Below, piece after piece: positions 32,537 to 39,109 of a stretch of DNA of 39,109 bases. Within the stretch, counting starts at the first letter, position 1; every line of letters begins with the position of its first letter. A program made the position numbers and the translations under genes. The notes beneath the pieces are model-generated. The model did not search any database. It was not told the DNA's origin and saw nothing but the letters and a program-made list of their open reading frames with translations. The DNA comes from CAZUGO01 sp964619935 (GTDB lineage Bacteria; Planctomycetota; Phycisphaerae; UBA1845; CAIVHJ01), in the NCBI GenBank assembly GCA_964619935.1, contig CAZUGO010000086.1:1-39109 (forward strand), given 5' to 3'.

Positions 32537-35185
32537 ATGCCGCAGAACTCTCGGAAGAGCAGTCCCAACCCGACTGCGTCGCAGACCCCGGCGATGCGGC
32601 AGTGGACCGCCCACAAGGCCCAGGTGGGCGATGCCATCCTGTTGTTCCGGATGGGCGATTTCTACGAAACCTTCTACGACGATGCCAAAACCGTCGCCCG
32701 GGTGCTGGGGCTGACGCTGACGGCCCGCAGCAAAGGCGACAACCCCATCCCGCTCGCCGGCATCCCCTATCACGCCCTGGACTCCTATCTCGCCCGGCTG
32801 GTTCGCGCCGGATACCGGGTGGCCATCAGCGAGCAGACCGAGGATCCCAGAAACGCCACCGGGGTGGTCAAACGCGACGTCGTCCGGGTGGTCACCCCAG
32901 GAACGCTGACCGAAGACAACCTCCTGCCCGACAGCGGCAGCAACAACTACCTGGCCGCCGTCCGCGCCGACGGGTCGGAGTTGGGGGCGGCCTGCCTGGA
33001 CCTGACCACCGGCGACTTCTTCAGCATGAGCGGCGGACCCGCGGGAATCCTCGCTGAACTGGCCCGGATGCATCCGGCGGAAATCCTGGTCCCCGAGCAG
33101 TCAGAACCGTCCGAAGCCCACGTCGCCGACCAACTGCATGACCTTGCCGGTACCCACCTGACCCGCCGGCCGGCCCACGAATTCGATGCCTATCACGCCG
33201 AGCGCTACCTGCACGAACAGTTCGGCGTACGCACACTCGAGGGCTTCGGCTACAGCGCCATCGATGCCCCGCTGTGCGCCGCGGGGGCCCTGATCGGGTA
33301 TCTCAAGGAGACCCAGAAGTCGACGCTGACCCATCTCGCCCGCATCCGGCCGCGCGTGCTCACCGAGCACATGCACATCGACCCCTACTCCTGGCGCTGC
33401 CTGGAGGTGGAGCGGACCCTGCGCCTGGGGACCGCCGAAGGGTCGCTGCTGGCCGCGGTCAATCGCACCACCGGCGCCATGGGCGCCCGCCGGCTGCGGC
33501 AGAGCCTGCGCTTCCCGCTGCGCCGGCCGCAGGCCATCCGTGACCGCCAGGAAGCCGTCGCCGACCTGCACGGCGATCCGCGGCGGCTCGGCGACGTCCG
33601 CAGGCTGCTGGCGGAGATGTGCGACATCGAGCGGATCACCGCCCGCGTCGGTGTCGGCCGGTGCACACCGCGCGACCTGCGGGTCCTGGGCCAATCGCTG
33701 GCCCGCATCGGTGAGTTGGGCGAACGGCTCCAGGACACCCAGGCCGCGCTGCTGGCCAGCCTGCTCGAAGGACTGGGTGATGTCGCGCCGCTGGCGGACC
33801 ACCTGCTGGCGGCATTGCAGGCCGACGCACCGCTGACCGTCCGTGAAGGCGGCATTTTCGCACCCGGCGTCGATGCCGAACTGGACCGACTCCGCGGCAT
33901 CGGCCGCGACGGCCGGCAGTGGCTGGCCCGCTACCAGGCCGAGCAGATCCAGCGGACCCGAATTCCGTCCCTGAAAGTCGGCTTCAACAAGGTTTTCGGT
34001 TATTACATCGAGATCACTCACACCCATCGCGAACTGGTGCCCGGCGACTACGTCCGCAAGCAGACCGTCAAGAACGCCGAACGCTACATCACCGACGAAC
34101 TCAAGACCTACGAGACCGAGGTGCTCACCGCCCGGGAACGCTCCGACGAATTGGAATACGAGCTGTTCGAAGCGCTCAAAGCTCATGTCGCCGGATACAC
34201 CGACGCGCTCTTGCGGACCGCCCACAGCGTGGGCACCATTGACCTGCTGGCCGGGTTCGCCACCCTGGCGGCCGAGCGCGGCTACGTGCGTCCGGAGCTG
34301 GTCGACCAGCGGATCATCGACATCACCGCCGGCCGCCATCCTGCCCTGGAGGCCGCCATCGGCCCGGACTTCGTGCCGAACGACACCCACCTCGACGGCG
34401 ACCATGCCCGGCTGCTGATCCTGACCGGGCCGAACATGGCCGGCAAGAGCACCTACATCCGCCAGGTGGCGTTGCTGACCCTGCTGGCCCAGACTGGCAG
34501 CTACGTGCCGGCGGCCGCGATGCGCTTCGGCGTGGTCGATCGGGTGTTCACCCGGGTGGGCGCCAGCGATGAGCTGGCCCGCGGGCAATCGACCTTCATG
34601 GTCGAGATGATCGAAGCGGCAAACATTCTGAACAATGCCACTGCCGACTCGCTGGTGATTCTGGATGAGCTGGGTCGGGGCACCAGCACCTACGACGGGC
34701 TGTCGCTGGCCTGGGCCATCAGCGAACACATTGCCCTGGGGATCGGCTGCCGCACGCTGTTCGCCACCCACTACCACGAACTGACCGAGCTGGCTCAGTT
34801 GCTGCCCGGGGTGCGCAACTACAATGTTCTCGTCCGGGAGTGGCCGGCCGAGGGCGACCATGGCGAACGCATCGTCTTTCTGCACAAGATCGTGGAAGGT
34901 GGCACGGATCGCAGTTACGGCGTCCATGTGGCCAAGATCGCAGGCATCCCGCCGGCGGTCATCGAACGCAGCCGCGAGGTCCTGCGACAGCTCGAGAGCG
35001 GCCTCTCGCGGCAATCGCTGCGGGAGGTGCTCAGCGGCACGCCGGCGTCGCCGCAGGAACAATTGGAACTGTTTGCCGTGCAGGACGACCGCCTGCGCCA
35101 AGGCCTGCTGGAAATCGACATCGATCGGCTGACACCCCTCGAAGCCCTCCAGCAGCTCAAGAAGCTCCAAGACCAGGCCCGCTAG
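32537..35185 (+). CDS. mutS: MutS, DNA mismatch recognition protein
   Basis: 882 residues from ATG 32537; the open frame extends 76 codons upstream, but with composition unlike MutS and no similarity. The mismatch-reading Phe-x-Glu is GDFYETF with Phe42 and Glu44. The ATPase site has Walker A GPNMAGKST (631-639) and Walker B LVILDELGRGTSTYDG (about 705-720); ATHYHELTEL is the H-loop. It recognises base mismatches and small loops and starts their repair. The C-terminus carries the usual dimer region (LEALQQLKKLQ). No mutL was seen in the window. The 237 bp after it contain no gene I can support. Confidence 0.96.
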   Translation: MPQNSRKSSPNPTASQTPAMRQWTAHKAQVGDAILLFRMGDFYETFYDDAKTVARVLGLTLTARSKGDNPIPLAGIPYHALDSYLARLVRAGYRVAISEQTEDPRNATGVVKRDVVRVVTPGTLTEDNLLPDSGSNNYLAAVRADGSELGAACLDLTTGDFFSMSGGPAGILAELARMHPAEILVPEQSEPSEAHVADQLHDLAGTHLTRRPAHEFDAYHAERYLHEQFGVRTLEGFGYSAIDAPLCAAGALIGYLKETQKSTLTHLARIRPRVLTEHMHIDPYSWRCLEVERTLRLGTAEGSLLAAVNRTTGAMGARRLRQSLRFPLRRPQAIRDRQEAVADLHGDPRRLGDVRRLLAEMCDIERITARVGVGRCTPRDLRVLGQSLARIGELGERLQDTQAALLASLLEGLGDVAPLADHLLAALQADAPLTVREGGIFAPGVDAELDRLRGIGRDGRQWLARYQAEQIQRTRIPSLKVGFNKVFGYYIEITHTHRELVPGDYVRKQTVKNAERYITDELKTYETEVLTARERSDELEYELFEALKAHVAGYTDALLRTAHSVGTIDLLAGFATLAAERGYVRPELVDQRIIDITAGRHPALEAAIGPDFVPNDTHLDGDHARLLILTGPNMAGKSTYIRQVALLTLLAQTGSYVPAAAMRFGVVDRVFTRVGASDELARGQSTFMVEMIEAANILNNATADSLVILDELGRGTSTYDGLSLAWAISEHIALGIGCRTLFATHYHELTELAQLLPGVRNYNVLVREWPAEGDHGERIVFLHKIVEGGTDRSYGVHVAKIAGIPPAVIERSREVLRQLESGLSRQSLREVLSGTPASPQEQLELFAVQDDRLRQGLLEIDIDRLTPLEALQQLKKLQDQAR

Positions 35186-35405
35186 ATCCAGGATCGGGTG
35201 GCATCCCAGCCCCGCTGAACGTACATGTAAAAGGAATAGAATGAGGTGACGACCGCGTCGCGGGCGAGCCCCGGACAGCAGCATCGTTCTCGCACAGAGG
35301 TCACCACCTACCGCGCAGCGGCTTCTGAGTTCGTCAAGGGTGATGGGACACGCGTGGGCGTCCCTGACGAGTTCGGTCACGCGCGTCGAGGTGCACGCGG
35401 CCCCT

Positions 35406-35420
35406 GGGACAGCCCCCTTT
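35406..35420 (+). repeat. REP-like 15-bp word, copy 1
   Basis: GGGACAGCCCCCTTT stands immediately before the decayed RAYT transposase. Its exact reverse complement is found at 36797-36811. RAYT transposases act on such short palindromic elements, so this is likely a remnant of one. Confidence 0.6.
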
Positions 35421-35422
35421 GA

Positions 35423-35585
35423 TTGCCCTGCCTGATGCCGAATCACTGGCACATGGTGGTGTGGCCCCGCGAAGACGGCGACCTGTCGCGGTTTCTGTTT
35501 CTGGTCAGTTCGTCGCAACACCCGGCGCTGGCATGCCCGGCGTGCCACGGCCGGGAGCGGGCATCTGTACCAGGGAAGTGCATTT
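35423..35585 (+). pseudogene. Decayed REP-associated (RAYT/Y1) transposase fragment
   Basis: In one frame: CLMPNHWHMVVWPREDGDLSRF, which contains the family's catalytic HxH (HWH) motif. About 10-20 codons later, in the next frame, TRRWHARRATAGSGHLYQG continues the same family pattern. The two parts are joined by a frameshift; the catalytic Tyr region and both ends are missing. It cannot be functional. It runs without a stop into the DUF2958-like segment that follows. Confidence 0.8.
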
Positions 35586-35888
35586 CAGCTTCTTCCCGAC
35601 GAGATCCGAGCGCGGCCCCGGAAGCGCTACGCCACCGAGGATCACCACGCCCCAATCGTTCAGGTCAAATTCTTCACCCCGTGGACGGGTTGGACCTGGT
35701 TCGCCACGGAGTTTGACGGCGAGGACCTGTTCTTCGCCCTCGTCGACGGCTTCGAATTTGAGTGGGGCTACTTCAGCCTTGCCGAGCTTGAGTCCATCCG
35801 CGGCCCCGGGGGCCTTCGCATCGAGAGGGATCTCTACTTCGAGCCGACGCCGGTCAGTGAGGTCGCTCCGGCACTGATTCGCCGGTGA
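35586..35888 (+). pseudogene. DUF2958-like gene lacking a start codon
   Basis: QLLPDEIRARPRKRYATEDH then VKFFTPWTGWTWFATEFDGE, GYFSLAELESIRGPGG and IERDLYFEP follow the DUF2958 family from near its N-terminus to its end (stop at 35886-35888), about 100 residues. The reading frame has no ATG, GTG or TTG before it back into the transposase remnant, so the original start has probably been replaced by the insertion. Expression would need a chimeric or rare start. DUF2958 genes are usually carried on mobile or plasmid-like DNA; their function is unknown. Confidence 0.7.
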
Positions 35889-35954
35889 AGGGTGGGGCAC
35901 GAGCGAACCCCGTCACCCGTGCAGCCTTTGCCGCCCTTGCCGCCCCGCGAGCCG

Positions 35955-35983
35955 TTGACCAAGTCTCGTTTTCGTCGTACAAT
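35955..35983 (+). promoter_or_regulatory. Sigma70-type promoter of the VapBC-like operon
   Basis: TTGACC (35955-35960), a 17-bp spacer, TACAAT (35978-35983). Transcription would begin near 35990, giving a 16-nt leader before ATG 36006. It overlaps a longer open frame upstream and argues that the antitoxin starts at 36006 rather than 35892. Confidence 0.7.
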
Positions 35984-36005
35984 CATTCTTGAGCTACAAG
36001 AACTT

Positions 36006-36305
36006 ATGGATGCAGCCATGCACGAGCAAAATCCCCTCCAACTCGACGACAGCCTGAAGCGAAAAGTCGAAGCGTGCGCCCAGGCAAACGGAGTGACGCC
36101 AGATCAGGTCATCCGACAAGCCGTCGAGGAGTACCTCTCCGTTCACGAAGCGAACGGCGGTAAGTCTGCAACCGCGCCCCGCCGCCTTGCAGACATCGCG
36201 GATTCCATCGCCGCCACCGTACCCGCCGAAGAATGGGCCAAGCTGCCGCCCGACCTTGCCAAGAACTTCGAGCATTATCGGTACGACTATCCCCGCGAGG
36301 ATTGA
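36006..36305 (+). CDS. VapB-type antitoxin (ribbon-helix-helix-like)
   Basis: 99 residues from ATG 36006 (another Met at 36018). LQLDDSLKRKVEACAQANGV followed by TPDQVIRQAVEEYL fits a ribbon-helix-helix DNA-binding domain. The C-terminal VPAEEWAKLPPDLAKNFEHY is the part that would wrap the toxin. It directly precedes the PIN toxin with no spacer. It probably neutralises the toxin and represses its own promoter at 35955-35983. Confidence 0.8.
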   Translation: MDAAMHEQNPLQLDDSLKRKVEACAQANGVTPDQVIRQAVEEYLSVHEANGGKSATAPRRLADIADSIAATVPAEEWAKLPPDLAKNFEHYRYDYPRED

Positions 36306-36719
36306 TTGAGCGTCGTCTTCGCCGACACCGGGTTCTGGATCGCACTTCTCAATCCGCGAGACTCCCTGCATCACGTGGCACGCCAAGTAGAAGCTTCTCG
36401 ACAGTTCGACCGCATCGTCACCAGTGAGATGGTGCTCGCCGAATTCCTGAACGACCTTGGCGCGCGTGGCCCTGCGCTTCGCACGGCCGCGTCACGTTTT
36501 GTCGCCGAGCTCCAAGCCAACTCTGGTGTGACGGTGTTCCAGCAAACAAGCTCACTGTTCTGGCAGGCCGCAAACCTGTACGCGGAGCGGGCTGACAAGG
36601 CTTGGAGCCTGACCGATTGTGCGTCATTCCTGATCATGCAGGAGCACGAAATCACTGATTCGCTGACACACGATCGGCACTTCGAGCAGATGGGCTTTCG
36701 CGTGCTCCTTCGTATATGA
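36306..36719 (+). CDS. vapC: PIN-domain toxin (VapC-type ribonuclease)
   Basis: 137 residues. The start is TTG 36306, the codon directly after the antitoxin stop; no other start fits the N-terminal strand VVFADTGFW. The acidic PIN residues are intact: Asp7, Glu46 (LAEFL), Asp104 (SLTDCASF) and Asp123 (THDRHFEQMGF). VapC toxins cut specific RNAs when free of antitoxin. It is coupled tightly to the antitoxin gene and followed by the inverted REP-like copy. Confidence 0.88.
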   Translation: MSVVFADTGFWIALLNPRDSLHHVARQVEASRQFDRIVTSEMVLAEFLNDLGARGPALRTAASRFVAELQANSGVTVFQQTSSLFWQAANLYAERADKAWSLTDCASFLIMQEHEITDSLTHDRHFEQMGFRVLLRI

Positions 36720-36796
36720 ACCGCCGCGTTCCCGTGGTCCCAACTTCTGCAGGGGTAGCCCCAGGCAGGTGCGCACGGCTCGACGCCTGGCTCGTT

Positions 36797-36816
36797 AAAG
36801 GGGGCTGTCCCCTTTT
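36797..36816. repeat. REP-like hairpin, inverted copy 2 (may serve as terminator)
   Basis: AAAGGGG (36797-36803) and CCCCTTT (36809-36815) form a perfect 7-bp stem with a 5-nt loop and one more T. The word at 36797-36811 is the exact reverse complement of the one at 35406-35420. It lies 78 nt after the toxin gene and could end that transcript. The rest of 36720-36990 shows no gene. Confidence 0.65.
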
Positions 36817-36990
36817 ACAGTCGGTTGACTCTTGCCCATGCCGTCATTGTGCAGGACCGAGGGCTCAAGAATCAACCCTTCAAGTCGGAGGTAGCCCTGT
36901 GGGGCTGTTGCCTGGCGGTACATGAGGTTGGCGGCTATCATGTTGCTGAGGCATCCGTAGAAATCCACATTGATCGCTGTTGGAAAAACA

Positions 36991-37587
36991 ATGGCTAGCA
37001 TGAGACCTGGGCACTCGGCTGACGAGCTACAGCGAGCATCTCGATCTGTTGACTACGAAGCCAGCATGATGGACTCCATGCTTCGCTTGCTGCTGGAGAG
37101 CAGCGTGACGATGGCGAGCCGACCAAGAGACCCGGCGACAGCAAATGCGGTGTTGCACACATTCTTGTTGGCAACACGCAACCTGTGCCATTTTCTCTAC
37201 AGCCACAAGCCCCGCCCCTTAGATATCATCGCGGAGGATTTTTTCGACCGGGACGAGGACTGGAGAAATGTGCGACCCCCCGCGGTCCCTGAATTCCTTG
37301 ACGGTTCACTCGTGGACCTGATCAGCAAACGCTTAGCGCACTTGACATGGGATCGCGCCTCGGGGACGAAGCCCAGCTGGGGAGCTTTCCGCATCGCCTG
37401 GGAATTAGGCAAGGCACTTGAAGTCTTCGTTGCCACGGCTCCGAGCACTCGGATTGCCCCGGTGCTCACTCAGGACATAGCGGCAATGGTCAAGCTGATG
37501 CACAATATCGTTCACCGGTTTGGTGGTGTCGATGGGGTCCAACTTGCGCCGCTGAGTCAGCTCTTGGACGGCAGCGATAGGCAATAG
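36991..37587 (+). CDS. Unknown protein, paired with a DUF4238 gene
   Basis: 198 residues from ATG 36991; a TTG seven codons upstream is less likely. The GC content is lower than in the core region, suggesting acquisition. The protein is soluble and mostly helical (RLLLESSVTMASRP, NAVLHTFLLATRNLCHFLYS, SWGAFRIAWELGKALEVFVA, VKLMHNIVHRFGG). I do not recognise a family. It ends 4 nt before the DUF4238 gene, so the two are probably one operon and may act together. Confidence 0.7.
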   Translation: MASMRPGHSADELQRASRSVDYEASMMDSMLRLLLESSVTMASRPRDPATANAVLHTFLLATRNLCHFLYSHKPRPLDIIAEDFFDRDEDWRNVRPPAVPEFLDGSLVDLISKRLAHLTWDRASGTKPSWGAFRIAWELGKALEVFVATAPSTRIAPVLTQDIAAMVKLMHNIVHRFGGVDGVQLAPLSQLLDGSDRQ

Positions 37588-37591
37588 GTCA

Positions 37592-38404
37592 ATGGCGAAA
37601 CCAGCGAAAAGACAACATTACTTGGCCCGCTTCCATCTCCGAAACTTCGCTGACCCCTTGTTTTCGGATAACCTGCGTTGCTATGACCTCAAGACACACC
37701 GATGGGAACACCGCACTACGCATGGCGTCGGGTGGTTTCGGCATCTACTCACGATGATTGATGAATCCGGCAACCGCACCGATGCATTCGACCAATTCTT
37801 GAAGCTGAATGTTGAAGATCCGGCTGCCCCAGCATTGAGGAAGATGGCAACGGGAGATCCGGTCACACAGGATGAGCGTTCTGCTATCGCCATGTTCATC
37901 GCGCTGACGGCTGCTCGTTCACCAGCTATGACGCAGCAGACTATGACCAGCTACCTTGAGCAGCTTTCCGAAACTGAGCGAGGTGAGGTTAACTCGTTGA
38001 CGAGAATCTGGTGCGGCATGATTAGGCGACAACTCTCCGACAGCGCGGTTACGGAGTTTTACAAGCCGAGCAGCTTGCGTGCGATATGGCTTTGGGCAAA
38101 GAGCTTCCAGCATCGCCTCCTGCAATGGCAATGGCATCTCATAAACACGGTAGAGGATCAGCCATTCGTTTGTAGTGACAGACCCGTGTTTGCTGAGTGG
38201 GACCAAGGCCAGGACATTCGCTTTGTGAGCTTCCCGGTGTCCTCTATCGTGGCATTGATCGTATTCAGCGATGGGCAGCTTAGGCAAGGCTTGGATGACC
38301 AGGAAAATGTCAGGGTATCCAATCGACTGACCATGGCGCAAGCCACCGATTTCGTCGTCGCATGTCGGCAAGCGTTTCCCGGCGATGAGTTCTTGGAGAG
38401 GTGA
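37592..38404 (+). CDS. DUF4238 family protein
   Basis: 270 residues. The N-terminal QHYLARFHLRNFAD is the DUF4238 hallmark (consensus QHYVPRFLL-NF). Later features are DEFLER at the end and CSDRPVFAEW (about residues 194-203), which resembles the 'SDxPV' element seen in this family. The function of the family is unknown; its members are scattered on accessory DNA, sometimes close to mobile or defence genes. It is in an operon with the unknown gene 4 nt upstream and has the same lower GC. Confidence 0.8.
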   Translation: MAKPAKRQHYLARFHLRNFADPLFSDNLRCYDLKTHRWEHRTTHGVGWFRHLLTMIDESGNRTDAFDQFLKLNVEDPAAPALRKMATGDPVTQDERSAIAMFIALTAARSPAMTQQTMTSYLEQLSETERGEVNSLTRIWCGMIRRQLSDSAVTEFYKPSSLRAIWLWAKSFQHRLLQWQWHLINTVEDQPFVCSDRPVFAEWDQGQDIRFVSFPVSSIVALIVFSDGQLRQGLDDQENVRVSNRLTMAQATDFVVACRQAFPGDEFLER

Positions 38405-38581
38405 TCGAGCAGGTTCGGCACGCATTGGTGGGATGCCTTGTTCACTCAGACGGTTCCGTCCAGGTCCGCTATTGGAGCCGGGCGATACTCCTCAGTCCAC
38501 CCAACCGGTGCTTGCTAATACATCTGCCGCGGCGGGACGATGATCCAGCGCTGTTAATAAGATGCCTCCCGGAGTACCCCG

Positions 38582-38788
38582 ATGACGAGACCTTGCTTTC
38601 TTGGGCTGAGCTTGACGCTGCTTGCTGCACTCGTTGCCGGGTGCCCAAGTGTCGGATCGGTCGGTGGCAGCGGCAACATGGGGGCAAGTGCGCGCTGTAG
38701 TGACGGAACTCTCAGCTACTCCCAGAATTGCTCAGGGACCTGCTCTCACCATGGCGGTGTGGCTGTGTGGTACACCAATTGCGGTTGA
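38582..38788 (+). CDS. Small Cys-rich lipoprotein, DUF3761-like
   Basis: 68 residues from ATG 38582 with GGAG 7 nt upstream. The lipoprotein signal LTLLAALVAGC puts the lipid-bearing Cys at residue 21. The mature part ends in ARCSDGTLSYSQNCSGTCSHHGGVAVWY, which follows the DUF3761 pattern (C-x-D-G-x-x-S-x-S-x5-G-T-C-S-x-H-G-G-V). Four Cys could form two disulfides. Probably exported to the envelope; role unknown. The 177 bp before it contain no supported gene. Confidence 0.8.
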   Translation: MTRPCFLGLSLTLLAALVAGCPSVGSVGGSGNMGASARCSDGTLSYSQNCSGTCSHHGGVAVWYTNCG

Positions 38789-39109
38789 TTCCGTGAGTAC
38801 CCTGACTTCAGGCTGCTGGCAGACGGGCAGGACCGTTTGGGGCGTACTGCTCGAATTGGAACAGATCGTTCACTCCATCGAAGCTGCATCAATGACGACC
38901 CCACGACGCTCCCGGGCATTCGGGATCGCTTCGCTATTTGCCGTCGGCTCTCGGTTCCGACGGCTGGTACGGCCATGGCGAGGCGTGGGCGTGGCTTCGC
39001 TGCGGACGCTTGGGTTTTTTGAGGCATGGCTCCGGCGTCCAATGGCCGGTTGAGGTGACCTGTGCTCAGGGGCATGAGGAGGACCCGCGGGAGGTGAACC
39101 GCCGCGGGC
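38789..39109. other. Right end of window, no supported gene
   Basis: Open frames on both strands here have no start context, domain or family resemblance. A TTTTTT run at 39016-39021 follows a GC-rich stretch but no clean stem was seen. Confidence 0.5.

Noticed and set aside
33101..35548. 815-codon open frame antisense to mutS
   Set aside because: It is a mirror of the GC-rich mutS gene; its translation has no domain, and mutS on the other strand is complete with all motifs.
35892..36005. N-terminal extension of the antitoxin
   Set aside because: It would contain the good TTGACC-17-TACAAT promoter and reads as low-complexity Pro-rich sequence.
36716..36925. Small plus-strand open frame after the toxin
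   Set aside because: It spans the REP-like hairpin and has no gene-like features.
38401..38700. 99-codon plus-strand open frame after the DUF4238 gene
   Set aside because: It overlaps the well-supported lipoprotein gene, has no SD, and its translation has no recognisable features.

Overview
The window is GC-rich bacterial DNA that most resembles Planctomycetota (Phycisphaerae-like, with features shared with anammox relatives). The clues are a prepilin of the 'LLISILLPSLARAREQAK' type followed by a small anchored protein, a secreted lectin-like protein with a planctomycete-type dockerin EF-hand, an MJ0042-type zinc ribbon, DapL, three-subunit PntAA/PntAB/PntB, and a RAYT-type transposase remnant. 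The assignment is an inference from gene content; no rRNA, tRNA or CRISPR array was recognised.

1-2842: two divergent secreted-protein genes. One is a lectin-like/dockerin protein cut by the window edge. The other is a long repeat-built secreted protein whose signal peptide and mature part are in different frames, separated by a run of 11 C. Removing one C restores one continuous frame.

2961-21679: a minus-strand gene train transcribed right to left. A prepilin and a small anchored protein come first, followed by a hairpin. Then comes a lipid gene cluster: oleA, an AhpD-like peroxidase with an in-frame TGA, an OPT transporter, a small membrane protein, oleB, oleC, oleD, a FabF-type ketosynthase, an acyl carrier protein, a secreted LolA-like protein, two CrtI-type FAD oxidoreductases, FabZ, a zinc-ribbon membrane protein, FabI and an Sfp-type phosphopantetheinyl transferase. 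OleA condenses two acyl chains head-to-head, OleD reduces the product, OleC makes the beta-lactone and OleB decarboxylates it to an olefin. The dedicated ketosynthase, ACP, dehydratase and two desaturase/isomerase-like flavoproteins suggest that the joined chains are unusual (polyunsaturated or otherwise modified). The layout recalls polyene-hydrocarbon and candidate ladderane gene clusters. The AhpD-like gene is probably a selenoprotein: TGA sits exactly at the second Cys of E-x11-CxxC-x3-H, the frame continues intact, and a hairpin with a GGTC loop starts 26 nt after the TGA.

22035-35185: ordinary chromosomal genes: an M2/M3-like metallopeptidase, the transhydrogenase operon, upp with a transglutaminase-like membrane protein, a small SHOCT-like membrane protein, clpX, an MJ0042-type zinc ribbon, dapL-folK and mutS.

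35186-39109: an accessory region with a decayed RAYT transposase fused to a DUF2958 fragment, a VapBC-type toxin-antitoxin pair with a good sigma70-type promoter, inverted copies of a 15-bp REP-like word, an unknown gene paired with a DUF4238 gene, and a small Cys-rich DUF3761-like lipoprotein.
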